Shown piece by piece: positions 40,987-49,880 of a stretch of 64,000 nucleotides of DNA. Origin of the DNA: Acidovorax sp. Leaf191 (lineage in GTDB: Bacteria > Pseudomonadota > Gammaproteobacteria > Burkholderiales > Burkholderiaceae_C); contig NZ_LMPT01000023.1 of assembly GCF_001424425.1 (NCBI RefSeq), positions 102,514-166,513 on the forward strand, in the 5' to 3' direction. The notes under the pieces are model-generated. The model was given only the letters and a program-made list of their open reading frames with translations. It ran no database searches and was not told the DNA's origin. Every line of letters starts with the position of its first letter. Position 1 is the stretch's first letter. The position numbers were made by a program, and so were the translations under genes.

Positions 40987-43900
40987 ACCTCTCGCGCCCC
41001 TTCGTGGAGCGGCCGGTCGCCACCGTGCTGCTGACCATTGGCCTCGCGCTCGCGGGCATCGCGGCGTTCTTTGTGCTGCCGGTGTCGCCGCTGCCGCAGG
41101 TCGACTACCCGGCCATCTCGGTGTCGGCCAGCCTGGCCGGCGCCAGCCCCGAAACCATGGCCACCAGCGTGGCTACGCCGCTGGAGCGGCGCCTGGGCGT
41201 GATCGCGGGGGTCAACGAGATGACCTCGTCGAGCTCCAACGGCTCCGCCCGCGTGAGCCTGCAGTTCGACCTGAACCGCGACATCGACGCCGCGGCGCGC
41301 GAGGTGCAGGCCGCCATCAACGCGTCCCGCGCCGACCTGCCTTCCACGCTGCGCAGCAACCCCACCTACCGCAAGCGCAACTCGGCGGCGTCGCCCGTCA
41401 TCATCCTGGCGCTCACCTCCAAGACCCGCACGCCGGGCGAGATCTACGACGCGGTGTCCAATGTGGTGAGCCAGCGGCTGTCGCAGGTGGACGGCGTGGG
41501 CGAGGTGGAGATCGGCGGGGGCTCGCTGCCCGCGGTGCGCGTGGAGCTGCTGCCGTTCGCGCTCAACCGCTACGGCATCAGCACCGAAGACGTGCGCGCC
41601 GCCATCCAGGCCTCGAACGCCAACCGCCCCAAGGGCGCCATCGAGGGCGACGGTCGCCGCCTGCAGATCTACACGCCGTCGCCCGCGCGCAAGGCGTCCG
41701 AATACGAATCCTTGGTCGTCGCGTGGCGCAACAACGCCGCCGTGCGGCTGGGTGATGTGGCGCGGGTGGAAGACGGCGTGGAGAACCGCCGCACGGTGGG
41801 CCTGTTCAACGGCGAGCCGGCCATCATCGTGCTGGTCACGCGCCAGCCGGGCGCCAACATCATCGAGACCGTGGATTCGGTGCGCGCGCTGCTGCCCGAC
41901 CTGCAGGCCCAGCTGCCGCAGGACATCCAGGTGGCGGTGGCGTCGGACAGCACCAACTCCATCCGCTCGTCGCTCAAGGAGATCGAGCTCACGCTCATGG
42001 TCTCCATCGCGCTCGTGGTGCTGGTGGTGGGGCTGTTCCTGCGCAAGGCGCGGGCCACGGTGATCCCGGCGGTGGCCACGGTGGTGTCGCTGCTGGGCAC
42101 TTTTGGGGTGATGTACTTTTTGGGGTTCAGCCTGAACAACCTGAGCCTGATGGCGCTGACGGTGGCCACCGGCTTCGTGGTGGACGATGCCATCGTGGTG
42201 CTGGAGAACACCATGCGCCACATCGAGTCCGGCATGGACCGCATGCAGGCGGCGCTGCAGGGCGCGCGCGAGGTGGGCTTCACGGTGCTGTCCATCAGCC
42301 TGTCGCTGGTGGCGGTGTTCATACCGCTGCTGTTCATGGACGGGCAGGTGGGCCGGCTGTTCCGCGAGTTCGCGATCACGCTGTCGGCCGCGGTGATGAT
42401 CTCGCTCGTGATCTCGCTCACCACCACGCCCATGATGTGCGCGTGGCTGCTGCGCGCGCACGACCCGGCCGATGACAAGCCGCCATCGCGCCTGGCCCGC
42501 TGGGCCGAGCGCGGCTACCAGGGCGTGCTGCGCACCTACACCAGCAGCCTGGACTGGGCACTGGCCAGCAAGGGGCTGGTGGTGCTGATCCTGCTGGCGG
42601 TGGTGGGGCTGAACGTCTACCTGTTCGCCAAGATCCCCAAGGGCTATTTTCCGGAGCAGGACAACGGCCAGCTCAACGCCGGCCTGCGCGCCGACCAGAG
42701 CATCTCGTCCGACGCGCTCGCGGCCAAGCTGCGCCAGGCGGTGGAGATCATCCGCAAGGACCCGGCGGTGGACACGGTGGTGGGTTTCTCGGGCGGCAGC
42801 CGCGCGGGCGGCGGCTTCATGTTCGTCAACCTGAAGCCCCTCAAGCAGCGCACCGACAGCACGCCCGCCGTCATCGCGCGGCTGCGGCCGCAGCTCAACC
42901 AGATCACCGGCCTCAGGGTGTTTTTGAACCCGGTGCAGGACCTGCGCATGGGCGGGCGGTCCAGCAATTCGACCTACCAGTACACCCTGAAGAGCGACAA
43001 CATGGCCGACCTCAAGCTGTGGGCGGGCAAGCTGGCCGACCGGCTCAAGGACGAGACCCTGCTGAAAGACGTGGACACCGACCTGGCCGAGAACGGCGTG
43101 GAGACGTACATCGAGGTGGACAAGGCTTCCGCATCGCGCCTGGGCGTGACGTCGTCGGCCATCGACAACGCTCTGTACAACGCCTTCGGCCAGCGCTCGG
43201 TGGCCACGATCTACGGCGAGCTCAACCAGTACGCCGTCATCATGGAGTGGGCGCCGGAGTACACGCGCGGCCCGCCGGCCTTGAAGGACATCTACGTCGC
43301 CGCCAACCCGAGCGGCGCCACCGGCACGGTGGCCAACCCGGGCCAGCGCGGCGCGTCCACCGGCCAGGTGATCAGCACGGCGGCATCGACCATGGTGCCG
43401 CTGAGCGCGATCGCCAAGGTGGTGGAGCGGGCGTCGCCCACCTCCATCAGCCACCAGGACGGCGAGCTGGCCACCACGGTGTCGTTCAACATCGACCCGG
43501 GCACGTCGCTCGGCCAGGCCCAGCAGGTCATCGCGCAGGCCGAGGCCGACATCGCCATGCCCACCAACGTGCGCGGCAGCTTCCAGGGCACGGCGCTCAG
43601 CGCGCAGCAGTCGCAGGGGCAGCAGGCCTTCCTCATCATCACGGCCATCATCGTGATCTACATCGTGCTCGGCGTGCTGTATGAAAGCCTGATCCACCCG
43701 ATCACGGTGCTGACCACGCTGCCCTCGGCCGGCGTGGGGGCGGTGCTGGCGCTGCTGCTGTTCAACATGCAGTTCACCATCATCGCGCTCATCGGCGTGT
43801 TTTTGCTGATCGGCATCGTCAAGAAGAACGCGATCATGATCATCGACTTTGCGCTGGAGGCCGAGCGCGCGCGCGGCCTGTCGGCGCTCGATGCCGTGCG

Positions 43901-44165
43901 CGAGGCCTGCATCCTGCGCTTTCGGCCCATCCTCATGACCACGATGGCGGCTGCGCTGGGCGCGCTGCCGCTGGCCATCGGCTTCGGGCAGGGCTCGGAG
44001 TTGCGCCAGCCGCTGGGCGTGGCGATCATCGGCGGGCTCATCGCGAGCCAGTTGCTCACGCTCCTGACCACGCCCGTGGTCTATGTGCTGCTGGACAGGC
44101 TGCGCACGCCCGCCCCCAACGAACAACATCTGAGCCGTGCCGGCGCCCCCGGCGCGGCCACCTGA
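40983..44165 (+). CDS. mdtC: RND efflux pump inner-membrane subunit (MdtC-like)
   Basis: 1060 residues, homologous to the preceding subunit, starting NLSRPFVERPVATVLLTIGLALAG and with FVVDDAIVVLENTMRHIE in the proton-relay region. Begins in a 4-bp overlap with mdtB (GTGA; the initiator is GTG or the adjacent codon). A Gly/Thr/Ala-rich insert (about 775-802) lies in the porter domain after IYVAA, before MVPLSAIAKV, matching in kind the insert of its partner. Two different adjacent RND proteins identify the heteromeric class. Confidence 0.92.
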   Translation: MNLSRPFVERPVATVLLTIGLALAGIAAFFVLPVSPLPQVDYPAISVSASLAGASPETMATSVATPLERRLGVIAGVNEMTSSSSNGSARVSLQFDLNRDIDAAAREVQAAINASRADLPSTLRSNPTYRKRNSAASPVIILALTSKTRTPGEIYDAVSNVVSQRLSQVDGVGEVEIGGGSLPAVRVELLPFALNRYGISTEDVRAAIQASNANRPKGAIEGDGRRLQIYTPSPARKASEYESLVVAWRNNAAVRLGDVARVEDGVENRRTVGLFNGEPAIIVLVTRQPGANIIETVDSVRALLPDLQAQLPQDIQVAVASDSTNSIRSSLKEIELTLMVSIALVVLVVGLFLRKARATVIPAVATVVSLLGTFGVMYFLGFSLNNLSLMALTVATGFVVDDAIVVLENTMRHIESGMDRMQAALQGAREVGFTVLSISLSLVAVFIPLLFMDGQVGRLFREFAITLSAAVMISLVISLTTTPMMCAWLLRAHDPADDKPPSRLARWAERGYQGVLRTYTSSLDWALASKGLVVLILLAVVGLNVYLFAKIPKGYFPEQDNGQLNAGLRADQSISSDALAAKLRQAVEIIRKDPAVDTVVGFSGGSRAGGGFMFVNLKPLKQRTDSTPAVIARLRPQLNQITGLRVFLNPVQDLRMGGRSSNSTYQYTLKSDNMADLKLWAGKLADRLKDETLLKDVDTDLAENGVETYIEVDKASASRLGVTSSAIDNALYNAFGQRSVATIYGELNQYAVIMEWAPEYTRGPPALKDIYVAANPSGATGTVANPGQRGASTGQVISTAASTMVPLSAIAKVVERASPTSISHQDGELATTVSFNIDPGTSLGQAQQVIAQAEADIAMPTNVRGSFQGTALSAQQSQGQQAFLIITAIIVIYIVLGVLYESLIHPITVLTTLPSAGVGAVLALLLFNMQFTIIALIGVFLLIGIVKKNAIMIIDFALEAERARGLSALDAVREACILRFRPILMTTMAAALGALPLAIGFGQGSELRQPLGVAIIGGLIASQLLTLLTTPVVYVLLDRLRTPAPNEQHLSRAGAPGAAT

Positions 44166-44174
44166 TCGGTGCCC

Positions 44175-45671
44175 ATGACACATCTCCACGCCCCGCTCAC
44201 ACCCGGCGCGCACGCCGCCCGGCCCCCCCTGGCCCGCCCGACCACGCTGGCACTGGTGCTGGCAGCCGCTGCCCTGCTGTCCGCCTGCTCGGTCACGCCG
44301 CCCTACCAGCAGCCCGAGATGGCGGTGCCCGCGTCGTTCAAGGAGGCCGGTGCCACCTGGGCACCCGCGGCGCCTGCCGACGCGCTGGACCGCGGCCCCT
44401 GGTGGGAGCTGTTCCAGGACGCCGAGCTCAACCGCCTGGCCGAGCAGGTGCAGCTGTCCAACCAGAACATCGCCGCGGCCGTGGCCGCCTATGCGCAGGC
44501 GCAGGCCGTGGTGCGGCAGCAGCGGGCAGGGCTGTTCCCCTCGGTGAGCCTGTCGGGCGGTGCCACGCGCACCGGCGGCGAGGGCGCCGCCCGCTCGGGC
44601 CTGACCACCCAGGCATCGCTGGGGGTCGACTGGGCGCCGGACCTCTGGGGCCGACTGCAAAGCGGCGTCACCGGCGCCCAGGCCAGCGCGCAGGCGAGCG
44701 AGGCCGACCTGGCCTCGGCGCGTCTGTCGGCCGTGGGCACGCTGGCCTCGGCGTACTTCCAGCTGCGCGAGGCGGATGCGGAGATCGAGCTGCTGCAGGC
44801 CACGGTGGAGGGCTACGAGCGCAGCCTGCAGATCGTGCGCAACCGCTACGGTGCCGGGGTGGTGGCGCAGACCGACGTGCTGCAGGCGCAGACCCAGCTG
44901 GCCAACGCGCGCGCCGACCTGGCCACCGTGCGGCAGAACCGGGCGCGCTTCGAGCATGCGCTGGCCGTGCTGACCGGGCGCGCCCCGGCCGACTTTTCGC
45001 TGGCGCGTGCGCAGTGGGTGGCTGCGGTGCCCGACGTGCCGCTGGGGGTGCCCTCGACGCTACTGCAGCGCCGGCCCGACATCGCAGCGGGCGAGCGCGC
45101 GGTGGCGGCGGCCAATGCGCAGATCGGCATTCAGCGCGCCGCGTACTTCCCGAACCTGAGTCTGGGCGGGTCGGTGGGCAGTGGCGGCAGCAGCGTGGCC
45201 GATTTGTTCAAGGCATCCACACTGGTGTGGTCGCTGGGCCTGTCGGTGGCGCAGACGATCTTCGATGCCGGCGCCACGGCGGCCCGGGTGGAAGAAGCCC
45301 AGGCCGCGCGCGAGGGCCGCGTGGCGGTCTACCGCCAGACGGTGCTCACGGCCTTCCAGACGGTGGAAGACCAGCTCACGGTGCTGCGCACCTTGCAGGA
45401 GCAGGAGCCCCTGCGCCGCGAGGCGGTGGCCGCGGCGGAGCGCACGGCGCAGCAGCTGCTCAACCGCTACCGCGAAGGGCAGGTGGGCTACACCGAGGTG
45501 GTCACGGCCCAGGTCTCGGCGCTGTCGGCGCAGCGCGCGCTGCTGCAATTGCAGGTCAACCGCCAGCTGGCGGCGGTGACGCTGGTGCAGGCGCTCGGCG
45601 GCGGGTGGCAGGCGCCGTGGCAGGAGCAGCAGCAGGCTCCGGCTCAAACGCTACCGCAGTCCCGGCCCTGA
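44175..45671 (+). CDS. Outer-membrane efflux lipoprotein (NodT/OprM family)
   Basis: 498 residues with a lipoprotein signal: hydrophobic LALVLAAAALLSAC, lipobox LSAC with C38 as the lipidated residue. Two outer membrane efflux protein repeats follow (AYFQLREADAEIELLQATVEGYERSL; QLTVLRTLQEQEPLRREAVAAAERTAQQL), each a long coiled-coil pair. It is the TolC-like channel of the MdtABC-type pump. Starts 9 bp after mdtC; a GTG two codons earlier is also possible. Confidence 0.92.
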   Translation: MTHLHAPLTPGAHAARPPLARPTTLALVLAAAALLSACSVTPPYQQPEMAVPASFKEAGATWAPAAPADALDRGPWWELFQDAELNRLAEQVQLSNQNIAAAVAAYAQAQAVVRQQRAGLFPSVSLSGGATRTGGEGAARSGLTTQASLGVDWAPDLWGRLQSGVTGAQASAQASEADLASARLSAVGTLASAYFQLREADAEIELLQATVEGYERSLQIVRNRYGAGVVAQTDVLQAQTQLANARADLATVRQNRARFEHALAVLTGRAPADFSLARAQWVAAVPDVPLGVPSTLLQRRPDIAAGERAVAAANAQIGIQRAAYFPNLSLGGSVGSGGSSVADLFKASTLVWSLGLSVAQTIFDAGATAARVEEAQAAREGRVAVYRQTVLTAFQTVEDQLTVLRTLQEQEPLRREAVAAAERTAQQLLNRYREGQVGYTEVVTAQVSALSAQRALLQLQVNRQLAAVTLVQALGGGWQAPWQEQQQAPAQTLPQSRP

Positions 45672-45724
45672 GGGGGCTGGGGCCTGCGCGGGCCCGCCAC
45701 AGGCCCGCTGCGCATATACTCCTG

Positions 45725-45757
45725 TTTTGATAGCTGCTAGCGCTTGCCAGGCAAGCG
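45725..45757. repeat. Dispersed palindromic repeat family A, copy 6
   Basis: TTTTGATAGCTGCTAGCGCT, TGCCAGGCAAGCGGTGG. It occupies the space between the outer-membrane factor gene and uppP and may form a bidirectional stem in the transcript. Confidence 0.75.
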
Positions 45758-45798
45758 GTGGAGCCCGATTTGGCTTAAATTTTCCTTAAGGAGTGCGC

Positions 45799-46623
45799 GT
45801 GGACGTTCTATTGCTGGTCAAGGCCGCCATCATGGGTGTGGTCGAGGGCCTGACCGAGTTCCTGCCCATTTCCTCCACGGGGCACCTGATCCTGGCGGGC
45901 TCGCTGCTGGGCTTCGACGATGCCAAGGCCAAGGTGTTCGACATCGCCATCCAGACGGGCGCCATCTTCGCCGTCATCCTGGTGTACTGGCAGAAGATCC
46001 GCGAGACGCTGGTGGCCCTGCCCACCGAGCGCCAGGCCCAGCGGTTCGCGCTCAACGTGTTCATCGGCTTCCTGCCCGCCGTGGTGCTGGGCCTGCTGTT
46101 CGGCAAGATGATCAAGGCGCACCTGTTCACGCCGGTGGTGGTGGCCAGCACCTTCATCCTGGGCGGCTTCATCATCCTGTGGGCCGAGCGGCGCTCGCCG
46201 GCCGCCACGCGCATCCAGACGGTGGACGAGATGACGCCGCTCGATGCGCTCAAGGTCGGCCTGGTGCAGTGCCTGGCGATGGTGCCCGGCACCAGCCGCA
46301 GCGGCGCCACCATCATCGGCGGCATGCTGCTGGGCTTGTCGCGCAAGGCGGCGACGGACTTCTCGTTCTTCCTGGCCATCCCCACGCTGATCGGTGCGGG
46401 GGTGTACAGCCTGTACAAGGAGCGCGCGCTGCTGTCGGCGGCCGACATTCCGATGTTCGCGGTCGGGCTGGTGTTCTCGTTCATCAGCGCCTGGCTGTGC
46501 GTGCGCTGGCTGCTGCGCTACATCAGCAGCCACAGCTTCGTGCCGTTCGCGTACTACCGCATCGTGTTCGGCATCATCGTGCTGGTGACCGCCTGGACGG
46601 GCTGGGTGCAGTGGGCGGATTGA
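45799..46623 (+). CDS. uppP: Undecaprenyl-diphosphate phosphatase (UppP/BacA)
   Basis: 274 residues from a GTG start placed 5 nt after AAGGAG; another GTG two codons earlier would overlap that site. Family motifs GVVEGLTEFLPISSTGHL (13-30) and PGTSRSGATIIGGMLLGLSR are intact, with eight hydrophobic segments. It dephosphorylates undecaprenyl diphosphate to recycle the lipid carrier of peptidoglycan and other envelope polymers; overexpression gives bacitracin resistance. Separately transcribed from the pump operon by a repeat-bearing gap. Confidence 0.95.
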   Translation: MDVLLLVKAAIMGVVEGLTEFLPISSTGHLILAGSLLGFDDAKAKVFDIAIQTGAIFAVILVYWQKIRETLVALPTERQAQRFALNVFIGFLPAVVLGLLFGKMIKAHLFTPVVVASTFILGGFIILWAERRSPAATRIQTVDEMTPLDALKVGLVQCLAMVPGTSRSGATIIGGMLLGLSRKAATDFSFFLAIPTLIGAGVYSLYKERALLSAADIPMFAVGLVFSFISAWLCVRWLLRYISSHSFVPFAYYRIVFGIIVLVTAWTGWVQWAD

Positions 46624-46755
46624 CGGCTGCGCATTCACTCGGATTGGTTATGGGACGAAAGTGATAAGCTGATGGCACACCCTGCCGCTCGGCGCAGGGG
46701 CCGAGGCGCGCGGCGGTGACCTTCCTGGAGGGCTGGCGCGCGGGGCGTTCCACCG

Positions 46756-48120
46756 ATGACCCTGCCCCGCTGGGGCTTTCGCCGCATGATGCAAGACGAT
46801 CCAGAGTTGTCCGACTATCGGGCCATCGCCCCCGGGCACAGCCTGTCCAAGGACGAGTTGCTTGATGTGATCACGCGCAGCGCTGGCGCCACCATGGCGG
46901 TGGTGGACCGCAGCCTCACGATGCTGTATGTCAACGATGAATACGCGCGCTGGTTCGGCACCGTGCCGGAGCAACTGGCGGGCAAGTCGTTGACCAACAT
47001 GTACGGCGATGCGGCGGTCACCGCATTCATGCCCTTCGTCGCCCGCGTTCTGTCGGGTGAGCGGGTTCAGTACCAGCGTCTTTTGCGCACGCCCTACGGC
47101 TTTGACGAGTGGCGCACCATCTGCCTGACGCCCTGGCACAACCGTGAAGGCTCCATCGAGGGCTTCATCACCACCGCACTCGATGTGCACGAGCTGCAGG
47201 TCACCATGGACGCGCTGCGCGCCGCCAACCAGCGCCTGTCCTCGCACATGGAAAACAGCCCGCTGGCGGTGCTGGAAATGGACCACAACCTGCGGCTGCT
47301 GCACTGCTCGCAGCGCGCGGTACAGCTCATGGGCTGGCTGCATGTGGCGGACCTGCAAGGGCAGTTGCTCAACGAGTTGCTGGACCTCTCGCCCGCGGAT
47401 GCGACCCTGCAGCTGGCCCTGCAGCGCCTGCAGTCGGGCCAGGAGTCGCAAAACCGGGCCGAGACTTCCTTCACGCGCGACGACGGGTCCGAGGTGCATT
47501 GCGAGTGGTTCAACTCGGCGCTGACCGATGCCGAGGGGCAGGTCACATCGATCATGGCGCTGGTCGAGGACGTGTCCGCCAAGATCGAGATCGCGCGCCA
47601 GCACCACTACCTGGCCAACCACGATTCGCTCACCGGCCTGCTCAACCGGGCGGCCTTCCAGGCCCAGCTGGAAAAAGCCCTGGAGCCCGCGCGCAGCGTG
47701 GGCTGCGTGGCGCTGCTGTTCATCGACCTGGACGGCTTCAAGAGCGTGAACGACACCGAGGGCCACCGCGCGGGCGACGAGGTGCTGCGCATCGTGGCGC
47801 GGCGCATCGCCGGCACCGTGCGGTCCGGCGACACCATGGCGCGCCTGGGGGGAGACGAGTTCCTGGTGATGCTGGAGCACGACGTCACCCGCGACGTGAC
47901 GGACACCATCGGCCACCGGCTGCTGGAGGCGCTGCAGCAGCCCATGCTGGTGGACGGGCGGGAGCTGTCCATCGGCGCGAGCATCGGCGTGGCCGTGTGC
48001 CCACCGCTGGGCGGCCACATCGACGATCTCATCAACCGCGCCGACCAGGCCATGTACAGCGCCAAGCGCGCGGGCAAGGGGCGCCTGCACTACGCGGACG
48101 CAGACGCGGACGCGGGCTGA
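46756..48120 (+). CDS. PAS-PAS-GGDEF diguanylate cyclase
   Basis: 454 residues, cytoplasmic. Two PAS domains (about 35-150 and 160-290) precede a GGDEF domain from about 295 (HDSLTGLLNRAAFQ). Active site GGDEF at 365-369 and inhibitory I-site RSGD at 356-359 are intact, so the enzyme should make c-di-GMP and be product-inhibited. No EAL domain. The PAS ligands are not predictable. It is one of four GGDEF genes in the window. Start ATG at 46756 lacks a strong Shine-Dalgarno; an internal ATG (MMQDDPE) 30 bp later is possible. Confidence 0.88.
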   Translation: MTLPRWGFRRMMQDDPELSDYRAIAPGHSLSKDELLDVITRSAGATMAVVDRSLTMLYVNDEYARWFGTVPEQLAGKSLTNMYGDAAVTAFMPFVARVLSGERVQYQRLLRTPYGFDEWRTICLTPWHNREGSIEGFITTALDVHELQVTMDALRAANQRLSSHMENSPLAVLEMDHNLRLLHCSQRAVQLMGWLHVADLQGQLLNELLDLSPADATLQLALQRLQSGQESQNRAETSFTRDDGSEVHCEWFNSALTDAEGQVTSIMALVEDVSAKIEIARQHHYLANHDSLTGLLNRAAFQAQLEKALEPARSVGCVALLFIDLDGFKSVNDTEGHRAGDEVLRIVARRIAGTVRSGDTMARLGGDEFLVMLEHDVTRDVTDTIGHRLLEALQQPMLVDGRELSIGASIGVAVCPPLGGHIDDLINRADQAMYSAKRAGKGRLHYADADADAG

Positions 48121-48183
48121 TTCGCCGGCTGGCCGGCGGGCAGGGCGCCCGGGCCGGGGCCAGTGCCGGGCCGTGACCTGCCA

Positions 48184-48222
48184 CACCACACAACACCACG
48201 CAACGCAACGCAACGCCAGGGC
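48184..48222. repeat. Short CAACG/CACAC tandem stretch
   Basis: ACCACACAACACCACG followed by CAACGCAACGCAACGCC, a low-complexity stretch with three 5-bp CAACG units in the 127-bp gap between convergent genes. No hairpin or gene is visible in it. Confidence 0.5.
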
Positions 48223-48247
48223 GCTGGGCCCTGGCGGCAAGCTGCTG

Positions 48248-49741
48248 CTACCCCGGCAGCGCGATGCTCTGCGCGAAGTGGAAGAAGTTGGTCGGGTCGT
48301 ACTGCGCCTTCACCTTGCGCAGCCGCGGGTAGGCCGGGCCCCAGTAGGCGTCGGCGAAGTTCTCCAGGCTGCCGTCGGGGTAGTTCTGGTAGACGTGGCC
48401 GTTGAGGAACGGCTTGACCAGCGCCATGAAGCCGTCAAGCCAGGCCTCCATCTGCGCCCGCTCGGCCGGGTTGCGCCAGAACACGTCCACCACCAGGTCG
48501 GCATCTGCGCTGCGGTGGATGAAGGCGCTGTCTTCCACCGGGTAGCGGTTGATGGCGCCGCCGTAGGCCTCCAGGTAGGCCAGCGACCAGGTGTTGGGCG
48601 AGGTCTTGAAGTAGTCGATGATGCGCTGCCAGTCGGCGGTGCTCAGGCGCGCGCTGATGTAGCCGCTGGCCTTGGACTCGGCCACGCCATTGGGCAGGTT
48701 GTCGGGCAGGGTGTAGGGGTGGTCTTCGAGCCAGGTGTTCATGGCCGGGTAGCTGCCGGTCTTGTCCACCAGCAGCTTCGCACTGGGGACGGCCAGCAGC
48801 GGCGCGATGGCTGCCAGGCCCGCATCGCGCGGTCCGGTGTACATGCCCTGCACCATGTACACGGGCACGCCGTTCTGGTAGCCCAGGTTCATCATGTAGC
48901 CCAGCGCATCGGGCGCGCCGGTCTTCATGAAGTCGCGCTGCATGAGGGTGAGGACTTCGGCGGCATGGGCCTCGTCCCAGCTGATGGCCCAGGCCCACAC
49001 GTCGTCCAGGCGCACCATGCGGTAGGTCACCTGCAGCAGCACGCCGAAGTTGCCGCCGGTGCCGCCGCGCATCGCCCAGTACAGCTCGGGGTTTTCGGCC
49101 GCGCTGGCCAGCACGATCTTGCCGTCGGCCAGCGCCACGCGGAAGGATTCCACCATGTCGCTCTGGATGCCGAAGGCCCGCGAGGTGTAGCCGAAGCCAC
49201 CGCCCTGCACGAAGCCGCCCACGCGCACATTGCCGCAGGCGCCGGTGGGCACGTGCCAGCCGGTGCCCCTCATGGCACCGTTGAAGGTGTCGAAGTCGGT
49301 GCCGGGCAGCACATGCACGCGCCGGGCCAGCGGGTCGAGCGTGACGCCCGAGATGCCGCTCAGGTCGATCACCATGCCGCTGTTGACCGAGTAGCCTGCC
49401 GTGCTGTGGCCGCCGCTGCGCACCGCCACCCACAGCCGGTACTTGCGCGCCACGGCCAGGCATTCGAGCACGTCGCCTTCGCACACGCAGTAGACGATGA
49501 CCTGGGGGTAGGCCTGGAACGCGGGGTTCGACTCCTGCCGGTCCTTGTCGTAGTTGCGGTCCGACGGCAGCACCACGCGCCCGACGATGTTGTATTCGAG
49601 TTCGGCGATGGCCTCCCACGAGATGGCTTCACCGGCGCCGTCGCCGGCAACCACGGCGGCCGTGTTCAATGCGGCGTGTGACCTGAAAAGTGCGATGCGT
49701 TCGTCCTTGGCGTGACGGGCAGGGCTCTTGCGATGGGGCAT
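48248..49741 (-). CDS. FAD-linked oxidoreductase of the berberine-bridge-enzyme type
   Basis: 497 residues. N-terminal FAD-binding domain with VRSGGHSTAGYSVNSGMVIDLSG and PTGACGNVRVGGFVQGGGFG; H112 and C169 are at the positions that carry the bicovalent 8-alpha-histidyl/6-S-cysteinyl flavin in this family. The C-terminal BBE segment ends with YWGPAYPRLRKVKAQYDPTN. Such enzymes oxidise alcohols, carbohydrates or alkaloid-like substrates. No signal peptide is clear. Single gene, convergent with the PAS-GGDEF gene. Substrate unknown. Confidence 0.88.
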   Translation of the reverse strand: MPHRKSPARHAKDERIALFRSHAALNTAAVVAGDGAGEAISWEAIAELEYNIVGRVVLPSDRNYDKDRQESNPAFQAYPQVIVYCVCEGDVLECLAVARKYRLWVAVRSGGHSTAGYSVNSGMVIDLSGISGVTLDPLARRVHVLPGTDFDTFNGAMRGTGWHVPTGACGNVRVGGFVQGGGFGYTSRAFGIQSDMVESFRVALADGKIVLASAAENPELYWAMRGGTGGNFGVLLQVTYRMVRLDDVWAWAISWDEAHAAEVLTLMQRDFMKTGAPDALGYMMNLGYQNGVPVYMVQGMYTGPRDAGLAAIAPLLAVPSAKLLVDKTGSYPAMNTWLEDHPYTLPDNLPNGVAESKASGYISARLSTADWQRIIDYFKTSPNTWSLAYLEAYGGAINRYPVEDSAFIHRSADADLVVDVFWRNPAERAQMEAWLDGFMALVKPFLNGHVYQNYPDGSLENFADAYWGPAYPRLRKVKAQYDPTNFFHFAQSIALPG

Positions 49742-49880
49742 GGCGAACTATCCTCCAGAGTGAAAGGGAGCCCCGTGTTTATCGCAGGCCGTGGGTTTTG
49801 ACCAGTGCTGAATGACCGCTGTTGCCCGCGCAGTGCATGCGAGGGGTCGGCGGCCCGCCGCGGGGCCGGTGCAACGCAGG

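Noticed and set aside
36298..44957. Very long minus-strand open frames (over 1300 codons) opposite the RND pump genes
   Set aside because: They are antisense shadows of high-GC coding sequence: His/Arg/Gln/Ala-rich translations without any family motif, while the plus strand encodes complete MdtA, MdtB and MdtC proteins.
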